Positions 51,269 to 60,846 of a DNA stretch of 64,000 bases are shown here, one piece after another. Positions within the stretch are counted from its first letter, which is position 1, and each line of letters starts with the position of its first letter. The position numbers and the translations under genes are program-made. The stretch is from Deinococcus sp. AB2017081 (GTDB lineage Bacteria; Deinococcota; Deinococci; Deinococcales; Deinococcaceae): contig NZ_CP140098.1 in the NCBI RefSeq assembly GCF_034440735.1, positions 3,515,501 through 3,579,500 of the forward strand, given 5' to 3'. Below the pieces are notes generated by a model. That model saw only the letters and a list, made by a program, of their open reading frames with translations, did no database searches and was not told the DNA's origin.

Positions 51269-51276
51269 TACCCGGC

Positions 51277-52335
51277 ATGACCCACGCCGATCCCCACGAC
51301 CCCACCCCGCGCGACCTGGGCTTTGCCATGCCGCCCGAATGGGCACCCCACGCGGCCACGTGGATGAGCTGGCCCGCCGATGACGACCTGTGGTTCGGCC
51401 ATCTGGAGGACGTGCGGGCCGAGTTCACGGCGCTGATCCGCACGATTGCCCGTTTCGAGCCCGTGCAGCTGCTGGTGCGCGACGACGAGAGCGAGACCGA
51501 CGCCCGCGCCCGCCTGGCGGGTGCCGACGTGACATACCACCGCGTTCCACTGGATGACGTGTGGGTGCGTGACAACGGGCCGATCTTCGTGCGCCGCGAG
51601 GGGGGCGAGCTGGCCCTGACCGACTGGCGCTTCAACTCGTGGGGCGGCAAATTCAACTGGGAGAACGACGACCGCGTGCCGGACTACGTGGCGAACCACC
51701 TGGGGATGCACCGCTGGGCACTGCCCTTCGTGCTGGAGGGCGGCGGCCTGGAGGTGAACGGCGCGGGGGTGGGCCTGACCACGCGCTCGTGCTTCCTGAC
51801 GGCCACCCGCAACCCCGGCCTGACCGAGGAGGGCTACGCGGCGCTGCTCGCGGACACCCTGGGCGTGCAGAAGCTGCTGTGGCTGGACGGCGGCCTGGAG
51901 AACGACCACACCGACGGGCACATCGACACCATCACCCGATTCACCGACGAGACGACCATCGTGACCAGCGTGGAACCCGACGAGGACGACCCCAACCACG
52001 AGGTCATGGCCCACAACCTGATCGCCCTGCGCAGGATGACCGACGTGCACGGCCAGCCCTTCCGGATCGTAGAGTTGCCCCTGCCCGCCGATCATCTGGA
52101 GGGGGCCGAGGGCCGGTTGCCCCCCACCTACGCGAATTTCTACATCGGCAACGGCTTCGTGGTCGTGCCGCAGTACGGCGATCCGAACGACGCCCCTGCG
52201 CTGGAGATCCTGACGCCGCTGTTCCCGGGCCGCGAGGTCATCGGCGTGAGCAGCCGCGCGATCATCGAGGGCGGCGGGTCGTTCCACTGCGTCACGCAGC
52301 AGCAGCCGGACGGGACGGTGTGGAGTGGGGATTGA
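51277..52335 (+). CDS. aguA: Agmatine deiminase (peptidylarginine deiminase family)
   Basis: This enzyme hydrolyses agmatine to N-carbamoylputrescine and ammonia, a step of arginine-to-putrescine metabolism. The 352-residue chain has the family start PPEWAPHAATWMSWPADDDLW, the substrate-binding WVRDNGPIF, the catalytic ENDHTDGHIDTI (acid and His) and the nucleophile C338 in GGGSFHCVTQQQP. The ATG at 51277 matches homologues. The zinc-ribbon gene follows eight bases later. Whether its substrate is agmatine or another guanidine cannot be told from motifs alone. Confidence 0.93.
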   Translation: MTHADPHDPTPRDLGFAMPPEWAPHAATWMSWPADDDLWFGHLEDVRAEFTALIRTIARFEPVQLLVRDDESETDARARLAGADVTYHRVPLDDVWVRDNGPIFVRREGGELALTDWRFNSWGGKFNWENDDRVPDYVANHLGMHRWALPFVLEGGGLEVNGAGVGLTTRSCFLTATRNPGLTEEGYAALLADTLGVQKLLWLDGGLENDHTDGHIDTITRFTDETTIVTSVEPDEDDPNHEVMAHNLIALRRMTDVHGQPFRIVELPLPADHLEGAEGRLPPTYANFYIGNGFVVVPQYGDPNDAPALEILTPLFPGREVIGVSSRAIIEGGGSFHCVTQQQPDGTVWSGD

Positions 52336-52343
52336 GCCCAGCC

Positions 52344-52745
52344 GTGGATGATCCCGTGAGCCCCTTCCGGCCGCTGCCGCAGGATCACCCGGACTGCATC
52401 GTGGAGTGCCGGGCCTGCAAGTGGCGCTGGACGGTCTACCAGCAGCAGATCGGCCTGCCCCTGCGCTGTCCGGTGTGCGGATCGGCCGACCGGCAGGTAT
52501 ACGTGGGAACCATGGGTGTCGGTTCCGGGCGGCAGGTGGCCTTCAGCAGCTTCCGAATTCTGCTTGACGACCGGCGCGTCCTGACGATGATCGAGACGTG
52601 GCTGACGCTGCGGCACGTCGGCGGGGAGCAGTTCGTGGACGCGGCAGATCGGAACGTGCCTCTGGCCGACATCCACCACGCCATCCAGGGTCGGGCGGAA
52701 TGGCAGGGGGCGCTGTACAACGTCTACATGAATCGCGTGCGGTAG
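52344..52745 (+). CDS. Zinc-ribbon hypothetical protein
   Basis: This 133-residue protein has two CxxC pairs (CRACKWRW and CPVCGSADRQVY, residues ~22-45), which form a probable rubredoxin-like zinc ribbon, and a C-terminal helical part without known motif. The GTG at 52344 or 52356 is the start. It lies eight bases downstream of agmatine deiminase. Function unknown; nucleic acid or protein binding is possible for such ribbons. Confidence 0.65.
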   Translation: MDDPVSPFRPLPQDHPDCIVECRACKWRWTVYQQQIGLPLRCPVCGSADRQVYVGTMGVGSGRQVAFSSFRILLDDRRVLTMIETWLTLRHVGGEQFVDAADRNVPLADIHHAIQGRAEWQGALYNVYMNRVR

Positions 52746-52774
52746 GGTCGGACGTCCCGTGTCACAGTGACCGC

Positions 52775-53932
<1,158 letters not shown>

Positions 53933-53935
53933 GCG

Positions 53936-54589
53936 CTACGCGACCCGTTTCGCCGGTCGGTTCCTCGCGCGCTTGATGGTCGCCACGCCGGGATCGCTGC
54001 GGAGCACCGTCGTGTACAGGTTCCACCACTCGCGGGCCGTGGCCGGGTCGCGGGTCAGGTTCTCGAAGCGGTAGTACGCGGCCTCGCCACCGGGCAGCAC
54101 GAAGGTGGGGGTGCCGAACACACCGATCTCACGGGCGGCGTCCTGCTCGGCGCGCAGGGCGTCCCGCAGCGCGGCCTCGTCGTGGCGATCCTGCGCGAAC
54201 CGGCCCTGGTCGAGGCCAGCGGTCTGCGCGGCGGCCGCGATGGTCTGGTCGTCCAGGGGCTTCTTCTCCTCGTGGTGTGCCCGGAACAGGGCCAGCGCGA
54301 AGGCCCACGCGGCCTCCTCGCCCTGGCGGGCGGCCGCGGTCGCGGCCAGGAAGGACCGCAGGCTGGGCGTCTGGTAGGCCATGTACCCTTCACCGTCCGG
54401 GGCGTCCAGCGGCTGATCGGCGAGGCTCCAAGTGTGGGTCTTCTGGTTCTGGGCGTGGTTGCCCTCGACCAGGGCGAAGTGGCGCAGGCGGAAGGTCTCG
54501 CCCTGATCCCGCAGCACCGCGGCCAGTTCCACCCCACGCCACGCGTAGGGGCACAGGAAGTCGATGAAGACATCGGTGTGGTCAGACAT
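53936..54589 (-). CDS. DsbA-family oxidoreductase-like protein with CPYA site
   Basis: This 217-residue protein has the DsbA/FrnE fold: VFIDFLCPYAWRGVELA at the start, and GVFGTPTFVLPGG with the cis-proline loop near residues 163-175. The active-site pair reads CPYA, with only one cysteine, so it cannot make a disulfide like CxxC thioredoxins; related CPxA enzymes act as isomerases or glutathione/bacillithiol-type transferases. A TACACT box (54596-54601) lies six bases before ATG 54589. It shows no signal peptide, so it is cytoplasmic. Confidence 0.85.
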   Translation of the reverse strand: MSDHTDVFIDFLCPYAWRGVELAAVLRDQGETFRLRHFALVEGNHAQNQKTHTWSLADQPLDAPDGEGYMAYQTPSLRSFLAATAAARQGEEAAWAFALALFRAHHEEKKPLDDQTIAAAAQTAGLDQGRFAQDRHDEAALRDALRAEQDAAREIGVFGTPTFVLPGGEAAYYRFENLTRDPATAREWWNLYTTVLRSDPGVATIKRARNRPAKRVA

Positions 54590-54670
54590 CTGCGGAGTGT
54601 AGGCCCCCGGGTACCGCTGCACAGGGCCACTTCATCCATTCCGCCGCCGTCCGCAGACTGTCGCGTCCGC

Positions 54671-54699
54671 TTGACGCTGCGTCACGTCAGGGCTACGCT
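54671..54699 (+). promoter_or_regulatory. Leaderless-type promoter of the mod operon
   Basis: TTGACG (54671-54676), a 17-base spacer and TACGCT (54694-54699) are followed after six bases by the ATG at 54706. Confidence 0.75.
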
Positions 54700-54705
54700 C
54701 CAGGC

Positions 54706-55860
54706 ATGTCCAGCCCAGATCCAGCGTGGCACTCGCACGTGCGCGAGCGGCGCGAGGCCGTGAACCGCCGGGCCGTGGACGTGGCGCGGCTGACCGGCAT
54801 CACGCGGCAGGCGCTGCATGCCATCGAATCCGGCAGTACGGTGCCCGGCACCCTGACGGCCCTGCGGCTGGCGCAGGTGCTGGGCTGCACGGTCGAGGCG
54901 CTGTTCACGCTGTCCGAGACCCCGACCATGCTGGAGGCGGCTCCTGTTGGCCCTGTCCTGCCCGGGGGCCGGGTGCAGCTGGCCGACGTGGACGGGCAGC
55001 TGCTGGCCTTCGCGCTGGCCGGCGCGTCCCTGACCGAGACCGCCGACGGCCAGGTGCAGGGACGCGCCGGGGGCCACGTGAACGTGGTGCCGTTCGGCCC
55101 GGCGGCAGACGCGCTGGACGTGGCCCGCCGCACCGCCGTGGTCGCCGGCTGTGATCCGTCGCTGGGCCTGCTGGCCGCCCACGTCGCGCGGCTGGGGGGG
55201 CCCGGGCGCGTGCAGATGCATGACCTCTCCAGCATCGACGCCCTGCGGGCCGTGGCGCGGGGCGAGGCGCACGCGGCGGGGATCCACCTGTGGGACGCCG
55301 GGAGTGGCGTATCGAACCTGCCCTTCGTGGAACGCGAGTGGCCGGGCCGCCCCGCGCAGCTGTACACCCTGTGGTCGTGGGAGCAGGGCCTGATCGTGGC
55401 GCGGGGCAATCCGCACGGCATCACTGGCCCGGCCGACCTGACGCGCCCGGAACTGCGCCTCGTGAACCGGGAGGCCGGGGCGGGCAGCCGCCTGCTGCTC
55501 GATGCGTGGCTCGACGGCGTGGGCATGACACGCCGCGCCCGCCGCCACCTGAACGGCTACGCGGACGAGGCGACCACGCCGCTGGACGCCGCCGGCCGGG
55601 TCGCGGCCGGGACGGCGGACGTGGCTCCCGGCCCGCGCTCGGCGGCGCTGGCACTGGGCCTGGAGTTCGTGCCCGTGCAGGTCGAGCGCTTCGATCTGGT
55701 CGTGCCGGCGGAACACGCGGCGCACCCCGGCATCGTGGCACTGCTCGCCGCCGTCGCGCGGCCCGGCTTCCGCGCCGAACTCCAGGCGCTGGGCGGCTAC
55801 GACCCCACGCACGCCGGCGAGGTCTGGGCCTCCCTTCCCTCACCCCCGAGGTCACCATGA
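54706..55860 (+). CDS. XRE-type regulator fused to a molybdate-type binding domain
   Basis: This 384-residue protein has an N-terminal Cro/XRE helix-turn-helix (RRAVDVARLTGITRQALHAI, about residues 21-40) and a large C-terminal PBP-like ligand domain of the type paired with molybdate regulators (GCDPSLGLLAAHVARLGGPG, then LVNREAGAGSRLLLDAWLDG). It overlaps modA (ATGA at 55857), so it likely senses molybdate, tungstate or molybdopterin and controls the operon. The domain order, regulator fused to a solute-binding-like domain, is seen; the ligand is inferred. Confidence 0.87.
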   Translation: MSSPDPAWHSHVRERREAVNRRAVDVARLTGITRQALHAIESGSTVPGTLTALRLAQVLGCTVEALFTLSETPTMLEAAPVGPVLPGGRVQLADVDGQLLAFALAGASLTETADGQVQGRAGGHVNVVPFGPAADALDVARRTAVVAGCDPSLGLLAAHVARLGGPGRVQMHDLSSIDALRAVARGEAHAAGIHLWDAGSGVSNLPFVEREWPGRPAQLYTLWSWEQGLIVARGNPHGITGPADLTRPELRLVNREAGAGSRLLLDAWLDGVGMTRRARRHLNGYADEATTPLDAAGRVAAGTADVAPGPRSAALALGLEFVPVQVERFDLVVPAEHAAHPGIVALLAAVARPGFRAELQALGGYDPTHAGEVWASLPSPPRSP

Positions 55861-56609
55861 GACGACTCCTGCTCCTGTCCGCGCTGCTGACCGGCACGGC
55901 CCACGCGGCCTCCCTGACCGTCCTGGCCGCGTCCTCCCTGACCGACGCCTTCACCGAGATCGGCCGGGCCTTCGATGCCCGAACCGGCACCACCACCACC
56001 TTCAGCTTCGCCGGGTCACAGGCGCTGCGGGCCCAGCTCGAACAGGGGGTGCGGGCCGACGTGTACGCCAGCGCGAATGCCACGCAGTTCGATCCGCTGG
56101 TGAAGTCCGGGCTGGTCAGTGCCGGGCAGCCCTTTGTCCGCAACCGGCTGGCGATCATCGCGCCCGCCGGCAGCACGAAGGTCACGACCCTGGCCGACCT
56201 GGGCAAGGGTGGCGTGAAACTCGTCCTGGCCGACAGGGCCGTGCCGGTCGGCGACTACTCGCGCCGGATGCTGGCCGCCATCGACGCCAGCGGCACCTAC
56301 GGCCGGGACTTCTCGGCGCGGGCGCTGAAGAATGTCGTCAGCGAGGAGCCGAACGTGCGTCAGGTCGCGCTGAAGGTCTCGCTGGGCGAGGCGGACGCCG
56401 CCGTCGTATACGCCACCGACGTCACGCCGTCCCTGAAATCGAGGGTGCGCGTGATCGCCCTGCCCACCCGCTTCAACCAGAGTGCCCGCTATCCCATCGG
56501 CACCGTGAAGGGCAGTGCCCAGCCGGCCACCGCCGACGCTTTCGTGAAATACGTGCTGTCGCCGGCAGGGCAGGCGATCCTCCGCAAGTGGGGCTTCCAG
56601 GCCCCTTGA
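55857..56609 (+). CDS. modA: Molybdate ABC transporter substrate-binding protein
   Basis: This 250-residue secreted binding protein has a signal peptide (MRRLLLLSALLTGTAHAASL), then the ModA start TVLAASSLTDAFTEIG with anion-contacting serines, FSFAGSQALRAQLEQG, VRADVYASANATQFD and YATDVTPSL. It captures molybdate or tungstate for ModB. The overlaps with its regulator (ATGA) and with modB indicate an operon. Confidence 0.94.
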   Translation: MRRLLLLSALLTGTAHAASLTVLAASSLTDAFTEIGRAFDARTGTTTTFSFAGSQALRAQLEQGVRADVYASANATQFDPLVKSGLVSAGQPFVRNRLAIIAPAGSTKVTTLADLGKGGVKLVLADRAVPVGDYSRRMLAAIDASGTYGRDFSARALKNVVSEEPNVRQVALKVSLGEADAAVVYATDVTPSLKSRVRVIALPTRFNQSARYPIGTVKGSAQPATADAFVKYVLSPAGQAILRKWGFQAP

Positions 56610-57394
56610 CCCGCCCCGCCCGTCCCCCCGCCCTCCCCGTGGCCCTGAGCCTCGTGCTGGTCGCGTTCCTGCTGCTGCCCACGCTGGCGCTGCTGGTGCG
56701 CGGCGTGAACGCCGACTTCCTGCCGCTGCTGGGGGGCGCGGTCGTGCAGGACGCCCTGCGGGTCAGCCTGCTCACCACGGGCTGCACGCTGCTGCTCACG
56801 GTCGTGTTCGTCACACCGGTCGCGTGGCTGCTGGCCCGCTTCGACTTTCCCGGCAAGGCGGTGCTGGACACGCTGCTCGACCTGCCGATCGTGCTGCCGC
56901 CAGTCGTGGCGGGCGTGGGCCTGCTGTTCGCCTTCGGGCGCAACGGGTTGCTGGGGCCGCCGCTGGAACTCGCGGGCATCACGCTGGCGTTCTCGCCGGC
57001 AGCGGTGGTGCTGGCACAGATGTTCACGTCCGCGCCCTTCTACCTGCGGGCCGCCAAATCAGGCTTTCAGGCCGTCGACCCGGAGGTTGAGGCCGCCGCC
57101 CGCACCGATGGCGCGGGCCGCTGGGCCGTGTTCCGCCATGTCACGTGGCCCCTGGCCGCCACGTTTCTGCTCGAAGGGCTGGTGCTCACGTGGGCCCGCG
57201 CCCTGGGCGAGTTCGGCGCGACCATCCTGTTCGCGGGATCGCTCCAGGGCACGACCCGCACCGTCACCCTCGCCATCTACGCTGCCATGGAGTCCGACCT
57301 CGCGCCCGCACTGGCCCTCTCGGCGGTCATGGTCATCGTGGCGTTCAGCCTGCTGCTGGTGGTGCGGGTGATCGCAGCCCGGCGGCTGGCCTGA
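56606..57394 (+). CDS. modB: Molybdate ABC transporter permease
   Basis: This inner-membrane permease of about 262 residues has five or six hydrophobic segments, LLDLPIVLPPVVAGVGLLFA, and an EAA-type loop (EVEAAARTDGAGRWAVFRHV near residue 165). It pairs with ModA at the outer face and should need ModC ATPase inside. The TTG at 56606 overlaps the modA stop (TTGA); a GTG at 56588 would extend it by six residues. No modC gene follows; repeats and the convergent potassium-channel gene come next. Confidence 0.9.
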   Translation: MTRPARPPALPVALSLVLVAFLLLPTLALLVRGVNADFLPLLGGAVVQDALRVSLLTTGCTLLLTVVFVTPVAWLLARFDFPGKAVLDTLLDLPIVLPPVVAGVGLLFAFGRNGLLGPPLELAGITLAFSPAAVVLAQMFTSAPFYLRAAKSGFQAVDPEVEAAARTDGAGRWAVFRHVTWPLAATFLLEGLVLTWARALGEFGATILFAGSLQGTTRTVTLAIYAAMESDLAPALALSAVMVIVAFSLLLVVRVIAARRLA

Positions 57395-57409
57395 AGACAT
57401 GCTGGCCTT

Positions 57410-57522
57410 ATACGGGATGGCTCTGATTCCCGAACATCCGGGACAGCGCCGGATGCTCGTCCATCGCCGCAATCCCGTACGTGTTGCTACTCGCTCTGCT
57501 CGGATGATGCTCGCGCATCATC
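57410..57522. repeat. Inverted-repeat cluster between modB and the potassium channel gene
   Basis: TACGGGAT (57411-57418) and ATCCCGTA (57472-57479) form an inverted repeat around a CCGGA-rich core. It is followed by a perfect hairpin GATGATGC-TCGC-GCATCATC (57503-57522). It could terminate both convergent genes and resembles the dispersed repeats of Deinococcus. No coding is seen here. Confidence 0.5.
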
Positions 57523-57533
57523 GCAATTTCGTA

Positions 57534-58505
57534 TCACACCAGCCGCATCCCCTCGACGGCTTCCACCTCGGCCACCGCGCCCGCCACCAGTACGGCGTCG
57601 CCAGCCTGTAAGACCTCGCCGGGGCGGCCCACCACGGGCTGACCGCCGCGCCACACGGCCACCACCAGCGCCCCCGTCTCGCGGCCCAGGTCAGCCACCG
57701 TGCAGCCCACCAGGGCGTCCGGCACGCCGATCTCGCGCACGGCGAAGTGTTCGCTGGTCACGTCGCCGCTCAGCAGGCGGCTCAAACGGGGCGCGAGCAT
57801 CATCGCCGCGATGCGGTTGCCGCTCAGCTGGTAGGGGTTCACGACCTCGTCGGCCCCCGCCCGGCGCATCTTGCGGGCTGCCGACTCGTCGCTGGCCCGC
57901 GCGATCACCCGCATCCCCGGATTCAGGCCCCTGGCCGACAGCACCACGTACAGGTTGCTGGGGTCAGAGTTGATCACGCTCACCAACGACTCGGCCCGCT
58001 CGGCCCCCGCCCGGCGCAGCACGTCCTCGTCGGTCGCGTCGCCCACCAGCGTGTGAATGCCCTGGGCCTCGGCCCATGCCAGGTGCTCGGGCCGGTGGTC
58101 GATCACCACCACCTCGCGCCGCGCCGCCCGCAGGGCCATGCACACGGCCTCGCCCACCTGGCCGTACCCGCACACCACCGTATGTCCCTTCAGGTGTATC
58201 AACTTCCGCTCCTTCCGGCGCTGCACCGAGGCCGGGTCGGTCAGGCCGCGCACCACCGTCTCGGCCAGCAGGGTGAGCAGGTACAGCATCAGGCCGATGC
58301 CCACCAGCATGAGCAGCGTGCTGAACACCTTGCCGTCCGTGTGCAGCGGCCCCGGCGAACCGTAGCCCACGGTCGTCAGGGTCATCACGGTCATGAACAT
58401 GCAGTCCAGCCAGCTCCAGCCCTCCAGCACGCGGTAGCCCACCGTCCCCACGCCGACCAGCCCCGCGATCAGGGCCAGCAGCGTGTACAGGCGACGGCGA
58501 TCCAT
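57534..58505 (-). CDS. Potassium channel with TrkA/RCK domain
   Basis: This 323-residue membrane protein has two membrane helices with the potassium selectivity filter TTVGYGS (about residues 44-50) between them, then a TrkA-N/RCK NAD-binding domain (VVCGYGQVGEAVCMAL near 110) and a TrkA-C-type domain. It probably forms a ligand-gated tetrameric K+ channel like Kch/MthK. A TACACT box lies eight bases upstream of ATG 58505, giving a short or absent leader. The gene at 58538 is upstream on the same strand. Confidence 0.93.
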   Translation of the reverse strand: MDRRRLYTLLALIAGLVGVGTVGYRVLEGWSWLDCMFMTVMTLTTVGYGSPGPLHTDGKVFSTLLMLVGIGLMLYLLTLLAETVVRGLTDPASVQRRKERKLIHLKGHTVVCGYGQVGEAVCMALRAARREVVVIDHRPEHLAWAEAQGIHTLVGDATDEDVLRRAGAERAESLVSVINSDPSNLYVVLSARGLNPGMRVIARASDESAARKMRRAGADEVVNPYQLSGNRIAAMMLAPRLSRLLSGDVTSEHFAVREIGVPDALVGCTVADLGRETGALVVAVWRGGQPVVGRPGEVLQAGDAVLVAGAVAEVEAVEGMRLV

Positions 58506-58537
58506 GTGGGGTCAGTGTAGAGGGGTAGACACCACGG

Positions 58538-59197
58538 TCAGCGGGCGACGTTCTGCAGGAACGTAGACAGTCCCAGACCGCCCATCCCCAGGAGCACCAG
58601 CCCGAACAGCAGCAGAGGGAGATCGTGCCACGACGGTGGCCGGGCCTCTGAGCGCAGAATCCCCTCGGGCTGTCCGGGCCTCTTCGGGCCACCAGGGGCG
58701 ACCCGCACCGGCAGGAGCATCCCCAGGGTGACCCGACGCTGAGCCTCCTCCAGAATCAGCGAGTCGCCAACGGCGTACACGTCCTTCAGGCGCAGTCTGG
58801 GCGGCCTGGTTATTTGAATATCACGCAGCTCCTTCACCACGACGCGAACCTGGCGATCGGGCAATTGAAGGAGGACAGCGCAGGCCCCCTGGGCAGGCAG
58901 CCCCAGCCACCACCAAGCGGTCACTCCCTGGGTCAGTTCATGGCCGATCACCGTCCCCTCGACCAGCGGCCACAGGTCGGGGCGGGCACGACGATCCAGC
59001 AGTGGGTAGAGGGTGATCCAGCACATCGCCGCGCCACCCAGCAGACACAGGACCCCCATCACGCCGAAGTACACGTGATTGAGCCATCCGATCGCCGCTG
59101 CACTCACACCTGGCAGACACATCTGTAACGCGAGAAAGAGCAGCAGCAGAGCCGGCACCCGTACATCCTGCACCAGCCGCTTCGTGTCCAGGCTCAC
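58538..59197 (-). CDS. Hypothetical membrane protein
   Basis: This 219-residue protein has three or four hydrophobic helices: two near the N-terminus (about residues 14-65), a weaker one near 90-110, and one at the C-terminus (about 193-214), with a basic middle part (KELRDIQITRPPRLRLKDVY). No family is recognised. A GTG start at 59197 lies six bases after TACACT, a leaderless GTG. It is on the same strand as and 32 bases from the potassium channel gene. Confidence 0.65.
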   Translation of the reverse strand: MSLDTKRLVQDVRVPALLLLFLALQMCLPGVSAAAIGWLNHVYFGVMGVLCLLGGAAMCWITLYPLLDRRARPDLWPLVEGTVIGHELTQGVTAWWWLGLPAQGACAVLLQLPDRQVRVVVKELRDIQITRPPRLRLKDVYAVGDSLILEEAQRRVTLGMLLPVRVAPGGPKRPGQPEGILRSEARPPSWHDLPLLLFGLVLLGMGGLGLSTFLQNVAR

Positions 59198-59271
59198 GGT
59201 TTCAGTGTAGATGGGTCAGTCGCGGGACATCACCCGAATCTGCCCAATACCCCCGGCGACGTGTGGCCTTC

Positions 59272-60693
59272 TCAACCCTTCCCCGCCAGCTTCTCCACCA
59301 CGTAGGCCTTGAGCCGATCCACGTCGTTCGGGAGCACGTCGAAGTGCTTCTCCAGGCCCTCGATGCCCTCGAAGCGCTCCGGGCGCTCCGGCACGCGGCC
59401 CACGGCTTCCTGCACGGTCTCCTCGAATTTGGCGGGCAGGGCGGTCTCCAGGCAGACCATCGGAACGCCGGGGCGCTGGTGGCGCTCACCGATCAGGACG
59501 CCGTCGGCGGTGTGCGGGTCGATCAGGCGGCCGTACTGCTGGTCTATGCGGCGGATGGTCTCCAGGCGGTCGGCGTGGGTGCTGCGCCCGGAGGTCAGGC
59601 CGCTGGCCTTCACGGCGTCCCAGTGGGCACTGCCGCGCAGGTCGACGGGGCGACCTTCCCCGACCTCGCCCCACCACCCGTGGGTCTGCGGGGCATCGCT
59701 GCCGGTGATCACGTACAGGTAGCGCTCGAAGTTGCTGGCCTTGCCGATGTCCATGCTGGGGCTGGAGGTCGCCGCGACCTGGGCTGCCGGGCGCACGTGG
59801 TACACGCCGGTGCTGAAGAACTCGTTCAGGACGTCGTTCTCGTTCGTGGCGACCAGCAGCCGCCCGATCGGCAGGCCCATGCGCTTGGCCAGGAACCCCG
59901 CGAACACGTTGCCGAAATTGCCCGACGGCACGCTGAAATCCGCCTCTGCGCCCGGCGCGAGGTTCAGGGCGAAATACGCCTTGAAGTAGTACACGGCCTG
60001 CGCCAGCACCCGCGCCCAGTTGATCGAGTTCACGGCCCCGATGTCGTGGCGGGCCTTGAAGTCGGCGTCGGCGTTCACGGCCTTCACGAGATCCTGGCAG
60101 TCGTCGAAGACCCCTTCCAGGGCAATGTTGAAGATATTCGGCTCGTCCAGCGAGAACATCTGCGCCTGCTGGAAGGCACTCATGCGGCCATGCGGCGAGA
60201 GCATGAAGACGTTCACGCGGGCCTTGCCCAGCATGGCGTACTCGGCGGCGCTGCCGGTGTCGCCGCTGGTGGCTCCCAGAATGTTCACGCGCTCGTCGCG
60301 GCGCTCCAGCACGTACTCGAAGGCGTGCCCTAGGAACTGCATGGCGATGTCCTTGAAGGCCAGCGACGGCCCGTTCGACAGTTCCAGCAGGTGCAGCCCG
60401 GACGTGCCCAGCGGCGTGAGCGGCGTGATGTCCTTGCTGTGAAAGACCTCCGGGGCGTACGTGGCGTGCAGCAGCCGCTTCAGGTCGGCCTCGGGGATGT
60501 CGTCGATGAAGGGGCGCATGACGCGGTACGCGAGGTCGGGATACGGCAGGCCGCGCAGCGCTTCGAGATCCGCCGGGCTGAAGGTGGGAATGGCCTCGGG
60601 CATGGCCAGGCCGCCGTCCGGGGCCAGTCCCGAGAGCAGGACATCCGAGAAGCGGCCCAGATCCGCCGTACCGCGCGTGGAAACGTACTTCAT
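59272..60693 (-). CDS. thrC: Threonine synthase
   Basis: This PLP enzyme forms threonine from O-phosphohomoserine. The 473-residue chain begins with the Thr_synth_N domain (MKYVSTRGTADLGRFSDVLL), has the PLP lysine in NGPSLAFKDIAMQFL, the phosphate loop ILGATSGDTGSAAEYAM, and DFSVPSGNFGNVFAGFLAKR. It is the longer, E. coli-like type. GGAGGAGAA precedes the ATG at 60693. It is not linked to other threonine pathway genes in the window. Confidence 0.95.
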   Translation of the reverse strand: MKYVSTRGTADLGRFSDVLLSGLAPDGGLAMPEAIPTFSPADLEALRGLPYPDLAYRVMRPFIDDIPEADLKRLLHATYAPEVFHSKDITPLTPLGTSGLHLLELSNGPSLAFKDIAMQFLGHAFEYVLERRDERVNILGATSGDTGSAAEYAMLGKARVNVFMLSPHGRMSAFQQAQMFSLDEPNIFNIALEGVFDDCQDLVKAVNADADFKARHDIGAVNSINWARVLAQAVYYFKAYFALNLAPGAEADFSVPSGNFGNVFAGFLAKRMGLPIGRLLVATNENDVLNEFFSTGVYHVRPAAQVAATSSPSMDIGKASNFERYLYVITGSDAPQTHGWWGEVGEGRPVDLRGSAHWDAVKASGLTSGRSTHADRLETIRRIDQQYGRLIDPHTADGVLIGERHQRPGVPMVCLETALPAKFEETVQEAVGRVPERPERFEGIEGLEKHFDVLPNDVDRLKAYVVEKLAGKG

Positions 60694-60846
60694 GGCTGTT
60701 CTCCTCCAAGGCACCACGCCGGGCGGGTGCCGTCAGTGCGGCCACTCTAGCGAGTCGCGCCGGGGGCGACCCGCGCGGGGGCTAGGGCACCCGGCCACCG
60801 TGGATCGGGGACATTCCCGCCCGCCGACCGGCGGTAGCGTCATGGG

